A stretch of 64,000 nucleotides of DNA from Armillaria gallica (taxonomy: Eukaryota > Basidiomycota > Agaricomycetes > Agaricales > Physalacriaceae), in assembly GCA_037576215.1 (NCBI GenBank), contig JBANDB010000003.1, positions 1,860,001 to 1,924,000 of the forward strand, in the 5' to 3' direction. Shown piece by piece: positions 1-11,407 of this stretch. Positions within the stretch are counted from its first letter, which is position 1; every line of letters begins with the position of its first letter. The translations under genes and the position numbers were made by a program. The notes beneath the pieces are model-generated. The model was not told the origin of the DNA and made no database searches. It saw only the letters and a list, made by a program, of their open reading frames with translations.

Positions 1-90
1 AGACATGGAAAGACGTATAGCACCGACGAGATGGAGTAGTAGGTTAGGGCTGAGATAGCAGAGTGTGTGGAGATGCGGTTTCATTCAGCA

Positions 91-100
91 GCTTTTATAG
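91..100 (-). promoter_or_regulatory. TATA-like box for a gene beyond the left edge
   Basis: Read on the minus strand this is CTATAAAAGC, a good TATA box, followed by C/T-rich sequence toward position 1. It could drive a minus-strand gene starting left of the window. Nothing else supports it. Confidence 0.3.
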
Positions 101-1889
101 TATCCCTATGCCGGGAAATGCCGATCATCGGTCTGGAGTCAGCCGGAATGTGCTCGAATTCGAGTCATACATAGCATGGCCAACCGCCTAGCTTGTTTCG
201 ATCTCCTAATGTCCCCGTCAGCAGATATTCCTGCACTTACTCATTATTACTCTCAAGCAAAGTCTTTCCAAGCCGAATGCGAAGAGGTTACCAATGTGAT
301 GGCAGTGCTGCGTGCGTCATGCGAATTGACCACGTAAGCCTGCCAACCGCCCATCGACGGAATATGGACTTCCCGACGCGGAGCTTATGACGAAGCCATG
401 GGATAGTAGAGGCACTGCAGGATGCTCCACCCTTCGCTTTCAAGTTTACTGTTTGTCATGAAGAGGTTAGTTAAGCAGTTGCCAATTTTGGGATTATTGC
501 ACCTCTGGAATCAGTCAATAGACCGAGCTCCTCCGCCGCCACATCACTCTTGCGCACTCCAACGAGTCATAGCCATGTCACCGTGCTGTAAATTGTGGTT
601 CCAAGTTCCACAAAGGATCCACGGTCATCCACCGCTGTAACCGCAACCTTGCTATGGTCACTACCAGGCATCGCATACATTATCGTCGATCTTGGCTGTG
701 AAAATGACTGCCCAGAAATTGAAGTTGCAACGGATACACGGAAAAACGACTCGACGGTCATTGTCAGACCCCGACATGACCCCCGACACACTGAGGAATC
801 GTCTGACTAAGCAATTCCTAATAGTAGTAATCCCGACTGACTTCACCGGATCAACTAACTATCCTTCTACGTCTTTCTACCAATTTCCACAGGCAGTGGG
901 CACTGGTTTACGCTCTAGCTGCGCTGGGGATCCGGCTATCGATAATCGAATACCGGAGGGTTATCAACAGACACCACGGAGAAGAACATCACCCTATGTT
1001 GACGACGTGGTTGATGACTCGATGCGACGTATCTGGCACAGCCTCTACAGGGTCTTCAGGTGCAGGGCGTCATACTACCATGATGATCGACATGATTAGC
1101 GTGCACCCACAGCCACCGGAATCCGCCCTCAGCCAGTGTGGGGAAGCCAGAAGGGGGTGCTGGCATATGTGGCGTCAATGCAGTATGGAACGCATTGCGT
1201 CCTACTTACTGAACGCCAGCAATGACAAGCGTACAGGTTCGAGTCAATGCTGGTAGGCTATACACAACCTCTGAATTGCGTGCGAGATTCATCTGCCGTG
1301 TAAACTGGTGTGGTTAGTGCACTACTGCGCAAACACGATGGCTGACTTGGTGACTGCCTTCTCCGACTATCGCTGTTCATCGCCATATCGATGAGAGCGA
1401 GATATCGGGAAAAATTAACGCTGCGCAATGATCGAAGTATGAGGCAGGGTTGAGGGAGAATGTGAGGTCCAGAGAGGGGTGTGAAGACACTAGAAGCTAG
1501 TGTTGCAGTGTTGCAGTGTACCCTGGCACTTGCATAACGCACATCCAGTTCGGAGAGCTCCTATCCTTGAAGCTTGCAGACAAAGATTATAGTCACTGTA
1601 GAAGAGTTGGAGAGAGATATCTGGCTTGTGTATTGGCTCTTCATCGCGTGAAAATTCATCATCCGTTAGCCGACTGCGCTTATCGATGTAGTGCATGGTC
1701 TTACAGCCCATTTATGAAGCTAGATCACCTCTGTCGCAACGAATAAAGATGCAAGCATCTAAATGTATTCCTTGTCAAGTCAACAGACAAGGTTCCGAGA
1801 TACCACTTAAAAATAGCGGCGAACCTACAATACAGACGATCTAATCTTTAAATTCAACAGCCACCATCATCTCGCTCCATGCTCAACAA
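101..1889. other. No recognised gene
   Basis: About 1.8 kb holding only overlapping short open frames on both strands, none with a recognisable domain or convincing intron structure. The stretch 595-1100 on the plus strand is the most open, but its two frames overlap and neither resembles a family I know. It also contains the 3' flank of the NADPH oxidase gene. Confidence 0.5.
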
Positions 1890-3968
1890 TCAGAAATTTT
1901 CTAAAAATACCATGTCAACATTGCACCCGATTGCAACGACAATAATCAACCACTCACCCTTGCCATAGAAAAAGCGGGTGCCCTGGGGATCCGAGTACTT
2001 GTTCGCCATAGTGTGCAGTTGCTTAGACAGAGGCGACGGTCCACAGAAGAACTAGAATGGAAATATTTAAGAATAGGTTAGACAACCGAGTAATGAAAAA
2101 ATACGTACCACACCAACGTCAGTCGAGGGGTGTTTCTGAACAATGGAACTGAACACCCGATCCCAGTTCGGACGACCGAAGTGCGTGGGCGCACGGAGGG
2201 AAGTAATTGCGTCTTTCTCGGCGCCGACGTCCTGAACGATGATGTTGTTCATATCATCCTCCTTGATCTTGGCAGTGAGGTAAATGTTGATCTCGATTCG
2301 GTTCTGGGTATCCTGCTCCTCAATTGCGTGAAGAAGGGAATGGAACCACTCGGCAACACCAAAATCCCGGATAACCCATGTAAAATACACTTTTGAGAGG
2401 CGCGTAGGCTTCGAGTGGCCGAAGTTGTTCATCCTATACCAGATGGACTTGAGGATCCTGACCGGTCATTAGTTGAGAAGAAAGACATCAGTGAAGGGGA
2501 GGAAACATACGATGCGAAAGGAGTAACACCGATACCAGCCCCAACGAGTAGGATAGTCTCGTAATTCAGATAATCCTCCGAGGCACTACCGAAAGGTCCA
2601 TCAACCATGATGCGAGGGAGGGTGCGATTGATGGGTGGATTTATGTTGGTACCGACGACAACTCCTCCAGCGGGCGCGCCTTTCTCCTTGGTTTCAAAGT
2701 CGCATCCAACAGCCAAAGCCAAAGCCTTCGTGAAGTCACCAACGACGCGGATGTGAACGGAGATGTAATCCTCCTCAGGCGCGCTGGTGAGAGTAAAAGG
2801 GTGCCACTGGAAGTACGAAATCTCGGGGCAAGACAAGAAGATATATTGTCCAGCCCGGGTAGTAGTCTTTTCTTTCTTGATCTGGAGTTCTACTACATCC
2901 GAGGGGTGCTGGATAACCTTTGAGATGTACGTGACATGACGTGAACGAATTTCACGAAGAATGCGCTCCCAGATCCAGATGACACCGCCGACAAGCCAGT
3001 AGCGCTACGGTGAGAGTCAGAGAAATGCGATAAGATGGATAGAGAGCTTCGCATACCCAAAACACGCCAATATTATTGTAGGAACAGTATGGAGGCCTGT
3101 CAGGTTTGATCATGCAGAACATGCCGTGCAATTGCCAGTTGATGAAGAAGACGATGAATAGGTGATGGGTGTACCAGAACCGCTCGTAGTTAGCACGACG
3201 ACGCTTCTCCATGGCATACCACACCATGATACCAAGGGCAATGGTCATGATCCAACCGGTAAGACCGGGTCCAGTGATGAAGTTGGCGAGAACAAACTGC
3301 TTGACCTTTTCGCCAGTGGAGGCACCGGGAATGTTGACCAGCTCAGCGACGTTGATGATATGTGCACCAACATGGACGGCAGTGAAAATTACCATGGACC
3401 AGGCGGTGGCTTTGTGTAATAAGATGTTCTTATCGAACGGAATGATATCGTTGAGAGGCGTGCGACGAAGGAGCGAGACAAAGTTGCGGCAGACGGGCAA
3501 AAGAATGAAGATCACGTCAACGTGAAGGACCAGCGCAGCAGTACGAGCGATAGCTAGAAGTATCATAAGTGACCAGCCCCAAGGTATCTAAATCTGTCAC
3601 TCACGAAAGGTGATACCAAACGTAGCACGAGCGTTGACCGAATTATCCCTGAGCTGGTAGTTGAGGAAACCGAAAACCGCAACGAGGAGATGAAGGAAGA
3701 TAAATATGGCAAAAAAGAGCTGTTTGCCGCCGTCGTTGATCATCCAAACATCCCACTTTTGTTTCCAGCCCTTCGGCTCGAACGCAAGTTTGGGAATAGA
3801 GGTGTTCGTGAGGGACCTCTGAAGACCCTGGAGCCTCCTGCGCTCAGTCTTATTGCGCTGGAGGTGAGAAGGCTCGTGCCCATTGCTATAAGGGTTGGGC
3901 AAATCTGGGTGCTGGTCTAGTGCTGAAGGACGGTCGGAGAAATCGAGGCCAGACGAACGATTGGCCAT
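1890..3968 (-). CDS. noxA: NADPH oxidase, NoxA/Nox1 type
   Basis: Membrane flavocytochrome that passes electrons from NADPH through FAD and two haems to oxygen, making superoxide; in fungi it serves hyphal differentiation and fruiting. I read six exons (3968-3605, 3553-3057, 3004-2511, 2457-2109, 2051-1958, 1900-1890) totalling 1809 nt, 602 aa. Visible features: N-terminal membrane span, ferric-reductase helices with haem-ligand histidines (HKATAW, HVGAH, YTHHLF, QLHG), FAD-binding HPFTLTSAP, NADPH-binding GAGIGVTPFAS and FFCGP near the end. The last exon has only 11 nt and completes the family's terminal GKENF. No EF-hands or NoxB-type N-terminal extension are seen, so NoxA is the better assignment. 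No disruptions were found, and start ATG 3968 opens the first exon. Confidence 0.96.
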
Positions 3969-4849
3969 CGTTAAAGGTGGAAACTGCTACTTCCTGCGCA
4001 GATAAGAAAGAAAAAAGAAGGACGAAAGGACAGGCCTGCTGGTCGTTGAAGGAGGAATGGGAAGAAAAGAGAAAGTGGCAGAGGAGTTCTGGGTAGGCCG
4101 CTTTGATCAAACGTTACCATAGCAGTTTTAGTACAAAGAGCTCCTATCTGCCAAATTCGTAGACTCCACGTGTACAGCCGAATATTTGGTCAGATGCCGT
4201 GTTACAAATCACAACATTTTGCCCAGAAATGCTAAATATGGATATGTCCGATATTCGGCCCTAAACTCTGGTGCTCAATCCACGGGTCATTTTGCTGGGA
4301 TCAGAATCAGAGGTAACAAGGACGCATGATGCGTACCGGGAAGCCGTATCCTGCCGTATCATTACTCTGGCTGCCATTCGCATCTGTATCACTTCTACCC
4401 TCACCTGAAACGATAAAATGAAACGACTTGTTGGCTGATTGAGATTCTTCACGTTGATGCAACTTGAAGCTGTCAAGCGCCTCACGATGTTCAGCCTGTC
4501 CACTCGCTGCTGCGGAATCAACGTTGCTAAACTTAGTAGGCATCACGACTGATGGGTCAATGCATGCAAAGCCCTACCGGCATCTGGGCCAGCCTCTGGT
4601 GATCCTCTAGTGTTAAATGCTGAACCTCGTTGATGCTCTTTTAGGTGTAATGATTTTTCGGAAGTCGCTTTGAGACTGTTTCGGGACGTCAAGCGAACCG
4701 GCGGGAGTGGCTATGCCGCGGTGGGAGCCCTTCGCCCTTCTACTCTCCCCGAATTCATATCATGATACTGCGGAACCCAGTTCTGTTTGGCATCGTATCT
4801 ATAACTGTTGCCTTTCCTTCGAACAAGACACCTTCAATACAGACAGAAT
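3969..4849. other. Intergenic, promoter side of the NADPH oxidase gene
   Basis: About 0.9 kb between the oxidase start and the HNH pseudogene. The first 150 bases upstream of the oxidase are pyrimidine-rich on its coding strand, a common fungal promoter feature. Short frames at 4261-4546 show no known domain. Confidence 0.4.
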
Positions 4850-5865
4850 CATCCGGGCACGGGTACTGGACATCTAATTCTGAACGTCCTGTCCAACACT
4901 GGATGATCAGTAGTCGCTTCCGGGATCTAAGGCACATAGGATAAAGGATAAGCTTCATTCCGGATGGATTGATTTATCCGTCGTTGTAGGCAACCTATGG
5001 TCACTTCGCAAGGACAGAGCTAATCCCTTGTAGTCAATTAGGGAAGGGGGATACACTTCCATCTTCTCATTATTTATCGCGACCATCCTTTGATGGTAGT
5101 CAAGATTTGCTCAATAACCTACTGCAATGACCTCCTGGTCGTGAAACGGCTAAACAGAACGTGCGTCTACTCTTTCGATAGAATATTCGCCTTATATAGG
5201 CTCTTGTTCGTGACTAATATAGATGTGTTCTTACGGGCGCATGCCGACAGCTTTGTAAACGTTCCCAGCGTTACTCAGCGCATGAATATTTGTATTGCAC
5301 CGATATGCATGTATATTCCCGGAGAACCTGAACGAAAACTCTAGGATCCGAACAAGGTTTTGATTCTTGGTTCGCCTTTCACGCGACAGATGCTGAGATA
5401 TCCTCCAGAACAAGTGGGCTACGTCTGTCTGGACGGCTCTTGGACCGTTTGCAGGCGTTGATGTGACGCGAGAATCGAATGGGGTGAACATTCATGACCT
5501 CAATAATGTCATGACGATGTGCATCACAGAATGCGCAGCATTTAATGACTTGATGACTCGGTCCGAAGCGACCCTCAGTCGCGCTTCCTGCCCGGGAAAT
5601 ATCTAAGCTCGATTTTGTTTCTAGGGCCAACCCAACGAGCACAGTGTGTGTGTACGCCGTGCTGTATTTATCGCTCACTGCCCACCGCCAATCCTGTCAA
5701 CTTCCTGGCCCCTTCCCCTCGTTATCTTGCTATTCATGCAGCATGTGTGGGCGCCTCACACCTTTTCGATGCCGGTGAGTATATTGATAAGGTGGCGAGG
5801 GAACGGGAGTTCACTGCAGTGCTTTAATGGGATGGCGGGTCGGCACCGCTTTTGGTGCTGTCGAA
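4850..5865 (+). pseudogene. Degenerate HNH-endonuclease-domain gene copy
   Basis: This stretch is a diverged plus-strand copy of the intact HNH gene at 28500-29728 (minus). Similarity can be followed by eye through coding and intron positions, from CGGGCACGGGTACTGG near 4856 to GGTCGGCACCGCTTTTGG near 5840. The best protein match is around 5455-5575, where GVNIHDLNNVMTMC aligns with GVDIHKLSNVMTMC of the intact copy. The second exon retains YLAIHAAC and GEYIDKV. Damage includes a TAG around 5343, an indel near 5395 that shifts the frame ahead of the DILQNKW segment, and a TAA at 5825-5827. No continuous product is possible. The family is a fungal HNH-domain protein of unknown role. Confidence 0.85.
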
Positions 5866-6240
5866 GATCGAGGTTGGAGAGGAAGAGATAACCGCCAATT
5901 CTATTCCGATCACGGAGGTCCTACCATACCACATCCTCAACAGCTACTAGTTCCAGTCCGGGTCGATGTTCAAGGCTATTGAACCGGAGGAAAACGCCTG
6001 TCCACAGCTTCTGTCTGAAGAGAACCGCCGCGCACTCCAGACCACAAAGTAGGATGTTCCTCTGTTCAATCAGGTTCGGATCTTGCGTTGCGAGCACGGT
6101 GACTCAGATCGCGACACGACCACGATGTTCAAGTTCCTTGCTTCAAACTACGTTGCTCGCTAAGCCAAGACAGGATATCATTGCTTCCCTCTCCGAGGGA
6201 TAACCTGATCTTGCTGGCCTACTTTCTGTTTCTCTTGTAA
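5866..6240 (+). pseudogene. Open-frame remnant continuing from the HNH pseudogene
   Basis: The frame carrying the end of the HNH pseudogene continues with few stops: VGEEEITANSIPITEVL, then TAG, then FKAIEPEENACPQLLSEE, another TAG, then RILRCEHGDSDRDTTTMF. The composition looks like former coding sequence, interrupted by at least two stops. I do not recognise the protein. The intact HNH copy ends soon after its GGSAPLL segment, so this may be a different gene remnant lying beside it. Confidence 0.35.
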
Positions 6241-8675
6241 CCGCCACCAGGTTGTTCGACTGGTGAACGAATTGAGGTCCATCTCTGATCTCGTTATACC
6301 ACAGCACCGTCTTCTCAATATCATATCATCCCCTTGATCTAACGACATGCAGTAAATCTACACCTATCTCAAGTGGTTGCCGACATGCAGCATCCACAGT
6401 ATTTTACCCATAATCCCTACAATTCCAATGTAAAATATATCCCAATCGACCGAGTAGAAAAGCCGACAGACCTTTGCCTCTTCCTGTGCATTTTGAACGT
6501 AGTCATTTTGCAACGCTGCGTCTACCCCCTTCCCTCCTATTTCTTCTGCAGCGCCCTCGAGAACCTTTTCTGGCATTTTTCGAGCTAGGGATTCTTCTTG
6601 CCCTGATGAATGGGCAGCTATAGTAGATGTCGAAGAGGATGAGTGATGCCGCATGGATCGCCTAGTTCAGCCCACTCACTCATTTGCGACTTTGGGACCG
6701 GCTGTGTTGAGAGGGGTGACTCCGAGGTCATTTTATCGAATGCGCTACAGATAAATGGTGGGATATGAGAGGATATCTAATCCGTTGACCCTCTTTAAGT
6801 ACTCTTGAGTGCTTTACGAACATACAGCTGCCCTGTTGATTTCAATCATGACGAAAACCTTTTGCGAAGTTCCTAGATTTCTATCGGTCTGGCCACTGCA
6901 GTATCTCAATGGTATTCATCTCGACAAAAGTGCTTCATCATCCTCTATGTATACTGCTTCGATGTGCCTATCTGCTGTCGTGACAGAAAAGGGACGTCTG
7001 AGCACTGCGCATCTTCTGTGGCTTCGGATGCTTTTTCTAACTTTGATACCATGAGGTGATATAGATCTGTCCATCCCTTAGCTTCAAGGTTTTCAATCGT
7101 GCAAAGAATGCGTAATCATTGACTATGTCGCAACCGACTGGGTATCTCTGCGTCATGCTCAGACTGTACCCAGCAACTTCTACGTGATGAATTGTCGAAG
7201 TGTACCATCAATCGTTAGTTCGAAATGACGAACAATCCAACAGCAATCAATGTCAGACTACAGTAAAGGCTCTAATCCCACGATAGGTGCGATTTGGGTG
7301 CAATGATCGGCTCTAACCAACCACGGTGGAGATGATTGCCACCTTCATACAGGATACGGAACGCATGTGCGCGTTCTTGGGTTCAGGCATGAATTCCAGA
7401 GATTAATAGCTCTTATCTGTCAATGTTACGAGGGGCTCCCCACCGTTGCCGTAATGTACCCATCATCGCCAATAACCGTAGACGCGCGACCTCGTTATCT
7501 ATACAAGTCTTCAATTTTGTCGCGGGACCGGGAGACATTCTGGGGAAGTTTCGTTTCACCTTGGATTTAGACAAAAACAGACACTTTTTCTGAGAGGTTC
7601 TAAGTTCACAGGACATGGCAACTGCGACAAGTAGAAACAATACCCATAAGTTGACGGTGGCTGCGTGTTTTCATTTCGGAATCATCTGTCCCATAAGGCC
7701 TCTTCCCATACGTCTCGGAACACGGCAAAACACGCGCCACACAAGTCCATTGCTGTACTCCACAAACATCGCTATCATGAATACAGAAATCAAGTTGCTG
7801 ATAGCCTCGTGATTTGGGGCTAGGTACCAACTAGGTACAAGAGGGAGGAGAGAGCCCCACCACCGTACGGTCTTAGTAGAGCGGTTAAAAAATTGAATGC
7901 GGAGTCCAAAAAAAAGTCTTCCGTACATGTACGTCATGATGCATGAGAATACAATACATTTCATACTTGGCTTCTCGTTTCTCGCTCTTCCTCCATCTAC
8001 TTTAGAGCTATTTCAGAGCGTTCAACAGCTCATGAATGGGGTATCAGCTACAGTAGCTGCTAGTGCTTACGCCCTCATATTCAATATCCGTAACGTGGGT
8101 CGTCTGCTCCTGGAGTAGCGTGTACTTCCTTCCCCAAGTCCGAGTCCTTCTTTATCAAGTTGTTTTCGGACAGGAAATGCACCATCCGTCTCACTGTCTA
8201 TCTGCTAATTGTGATGCCAAGTACTTAAGCGAATGCAGAAGGTCTTGGCGAATGTGCTGAGTTATCTATCCATCCCTTCTGACTATCTCTGGAAGCTAGT
8301 TTACTCTTTCACCTTGTCTGTCTTCAATAAGCGGACTGGTGATAATGCGGGTATTCTGAGATTTCCGAGTAGCTTCGGATATGTACTTGAGTCGCTGAGA
8401 AGTCATGGTCCGATCCGCCATTAGAGCACAATATGACCGGCGTTTGCAAGTGGATAGAGTCTACGGAAGATACTTGGTTCATTAGCACAAAGTCAACGGT
8501 TGAAGGGATATTTCAGGTACGAATCGTCGTTTTCACCTGAACCTTCAATCGGGACAGTTTGTAGGATCCCCCTGGTGCGACTAGTGGGTGAGGGCCAACG
8601 CATCCGCGCGGCAGGACCGAGTCCTATGTATTTTTTTTTAAAAATATTATTTATTTTATATTCTAAGTTTTAACT
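6241..8675. other. Gene-poor stretch with weak open frames
   Basis: About 2.4 kb without a recognised gene. The most gene-like frame is minus-strand 6654-6364, starting at an ATG and encoding a hydrophilic peptide (KVLEGAAEEIGGKGVDAAL) followed by a possible splice donor after NAQEEAK. It has no partner exon I can defend. Minus-strand 7964-7671 has a hydrophobic stretch (ISNLISVFMIAMFVEYSNG). Plus-strand 8233-8424 is open but unknown. The right end (8630-8670) is a very A/T-rich tract just past the protease pseudogene. Confidence 0.35.
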
Positions 8676-9738
8676 TTAGGCTTGGTTTAGTTTTACTTGT
8701 ATCAGACCATCGTTGAACCATACGCTGCCATTTATGTCGATGAATCTAGCGGTGAAATGACTGTTACCATAGTACACTATGCCTGATAGGCTGTACAACA
8801 CGGCAGTACCGTTGACGTCGATACGTATGGTGGGATCGGGGGACACGGTTGTGAAGGCAACTGCAACATTTAACAAAGGAGGTGCGTACATGTACCTGTG
8901 ACTCTCCACTACGTCGGTATCGCACAGGCTACAGGATGCCACAGATAGGACGATCATTGGGTCTCGATTTGCATTTTTCAATAAACTGTTGAAGGGAACG
9001 CGTGTCGCAACCTCCAGGCTCCAATACACACCCCATCTTGGTTGACTGTATGATGTCGTGTCCATTCCTGCACATATAATGAACGGAGTCAAATGCAACG
9101 GACCCACTGCACCATTTCAGCATAACTGCTTCTGCACTCGTCTCCGTACCAAATACAGAGGCGGGGAACTCTCTATCAAGGCATCGCCTGAAGTAATCTC
9201 TGACTTCTTCCAAGGTGTACTGTCCATTCAAATGCTTTGTAAGGGAAGTAATCAGCATGTTGAGCCAGGGATTTTCAAAGTCACGTAACACGTTCTTATA
9301 GTCCTGAGACGCAACGCGCCATGTGTTATACAGAATGTAAACGGTAACATCGTAGGCGCAACTGTTGTTCAACCACCGGCAGCTGACAGGCTGATATGAT
9401 TCGACCGCTGCTCGTGACGATGAAGCTGCACCTTCGGCAATGCGTGGCGACGTGGAATTTACAGCTGCACGTTCATCAACTGTCGCCTGCTTCAGATCAG
9501 ACGTATCAGACACCCTCCCTTTACGCTTCTCAGACGGCTTCATTGGCGTAAAAATTCGCTTCTTAGGTACCGTAACGCTGCTATTGCTGACAGCGTTCGA
9601 TGGTTCCGGCAATTGGGTGTGTATATTCAGCTTGTGGGTTATTAGGGTCTTCGCCCATCCACCTACACCTAGTGTAGCATCCGACGACTCAAAAGGGTCC
9701 ACGTCGGACCATATCTTCAAATAACACAGGAATATCAA
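8676..9738 (-). pseudogene. C19/USP-like cysteine protease remnant, frameshifted
   Basis: Two overlapping minus-strand frames together make one ubiquitin-specific-protease-like (peptidase C19) domain. The first (9738-8929) carries the Cys box WLNNSCAYDVTVYILYNTW and a C-x4-H segment (MCRNGHD). The second (9107-8676) carries a Cys pair (CSLC), then the His box GIVYYGNSHFTARFI and WFNDGL. The switch falls near 8995-9000 at a run of five A (GAAAAATGC on the coding strand), with no plausible intron, so a one-base indel or assembly error is likely. The first frame has no ATG before about residue 66, so a 5' exon is missing or lost. From memory, such C19 domains accompany large DNA transposons of mushrooms; no transposase is visible here. 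Confidence 0.72.
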
Positions 9739-9856
9739 GGAGAATTTTTCGTACAGTTAGGGACAAGAAATGTACCTTCACATTTGTTTGGTGCCACTCA
9801 TACCGCCACCCTGGGGTTTCTCCTTGGGAAAGATCAGCTCCAATAAAGTAAGCACA
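9739..9856. other. Short intergenic gap
   Basis: Just over 100 bases between the protease remnant and the 3' end of the DUF6534 gene. No signal was recognised. Confidence 0.4.
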
Positions 9857-11207
9857 TTAATCACGACAACTGACATTCATTCGACCCGCTTCACAATCAT
9901 TACTGAAATCGTTGTTGAATGCTATTGTCACCACTGGCGCACATCCTTCTGTTCCTCCTGTGTCCTCTGGTGACAGGGAATTGGTATCGCATAAGATAGT
10001 CGTTGGGACGCTCATATCAGCGGAAGACGTATAGGTGTCCTGTCTGCTGATGATTCGGATTCGCGAATTCAGCACCATGTAAACGGTATTAGCATACAGC
10101 TTGGACATGATCAAGGCAGGTGTGGTGTATAACATCTGATGAGAGAACGCCAAGAAAAGGATTGAGTTGAGCAGAGCTACAACAGCTAAAAGGAGGCAGT
10201 GTTAATCTTCTGACATTGGTGGATGGAGAGAATGGAATACCTGTCATAGATCCCGTTTCAATAGTAAGACGAATCAGTTTTGTGACCAGCATTCGCGTAC
10301 GACGGTAACCTGTATCGCTAAGCATAAGCTTCAAAGCATAATCATCACCAATAAAAATAGTCGAAAGAGAAAGAGCTCACATAGTAGGTCATGCAGACAG
10401 CGATGACGATATCACACAAGGCAGACGCGCAACACCAGATCTGCGTATGAATCAGCACGGTGAAAATGGGATGCCTAGTCAGCTACTTACCCCAATCGAT
10501 ATAGAAATTTTCTTTTTGAGCTGAACAATGCTACCTGCTTCGAGAGAGTAGATGCCTGTGGTTATAGCTAACTGTAGATATATGAGCTAGACTGTCACGG
10601 AAAAATTGCGCCGCGACGAACACAGGAGACGAATATCGGGATGATTTGAGACTTTGACAATATGAAGATTCGAAACACATATAAACCTTGCCCGACACAA
10701 GCAACTGTATTCTGGTAAGAAACGGAAAACGAGTAGAAGATCTAGTATGTACCAACGGCGCTCATGATGGGGACAGTGAGCCAATTAAAATTCATGGCGG
10801 TGAGGGTGTCCATATCTCCGAAGCCATACCCGAACACTGAGAATGTGTCATGGGTGACGAGGATTGTCTGCACGAATTCGACGATGTAAACGCCATAGAC
10901 AAGATATTTCGTGAATTTCCTGTTGTTCGGAAAAGCGAGATAGTACGGAAATGTATGAGAGAACATCCACTAGAGAACAATTTGGATCGACGTACAGAGC
11001 TGCACGGAAAGGGTCCCGAAGAGTCCCCAGTGCAAGAGGATGGCGGCGGTCTAAATTACTGAGTTAGGGACTGAATAAATTAAAATCACGATTTGACAAA
11101 CCAGAGGTCCAGATCTGGGACGATATTGTTAAGTGCATACTACGTCTCGAATTCAAAATGAGAACCTACAGTTTTACTATGGGAAACCCCGGGAGGACGG
11201 GCTGCAT
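9857..11207 (-). CDS. DUF6534-type multi-span membrane protein, probably damaged
   Basis: Member of the basidiomycete DUF6534 family of seven-span membrane proteins of unknown role. Exons can be chained: MQPVLPGFPI at 11207, HWGLFGTLSVQL, YYLAFPNNRKFTKYLVYGVY, VACVGQGLYVFRIF, LAITTGIYSLEAGS, IWCCASALCDIVIAVC, then GYRRTRMLVTKLIRLTIETG and LYANTVYMVLNSR. Introns are about 50 bp (one is GTTCGTCGC to CTACAG). The weak point is between VQL and YYLAF near 10970-11000: the donor GTACGT is present but no AG lies where phase demands, and reading through meets TAG. The gene may therefore be losing function or use an unusual splice. The tail after LNSR is hydrophilic. A TATA box and a TGACGTCA lie upstream. 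Confidence 0.72.
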
Positions 11208-11248
11208 GTTGCGTCTGAGGTTTTTACGGTCCTGAATAGAGAAAGTGC

Positions 11249-11262
11249 ATATATATATAAAG
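11249..11262 (-). promoter_or_regulatory. TATA box of the DUF6534 gene
   Basis: On the minus strand CCTTTATATATATAT lies about 45-55 bases upstream of the proposed ATG at 11207, a normal fungal spacing. It supports that start. Confidence 0.55.
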
Positions 11263-11399
11263 GCTGAGAGAAAGAAGGCAGTAGAATGCCTATGCCCGAT
11301 CAACATTGCACTACGGCAACTGAGCTAAGTGTCGGTATCAGCCATGTTCACCAGTGGTCGGCGTACTGATCAGTCAAAAGATAAGATGCACCTGCATGT

Positions 11400-11407
11400 T
11401 GACGTCA
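11400..11407. promoter_or_regulatory. TGACGTCA palindrome (bZIP/CRE-type site)
   Basis: A perfect TGACGTCA lies about 190 bases upstream of the DUF6534 start. It matches the binding site of CREB/ATF-type bZIP factors. Function here is inferred from sequence only. Confidence 0.35.

Noticed and set aside
1230..1258. GGTTCGAGTC, a possible tRNA T-loop
   Set aside because: No matching acceptor stem, anticodon arm or D-loop could be found around it.
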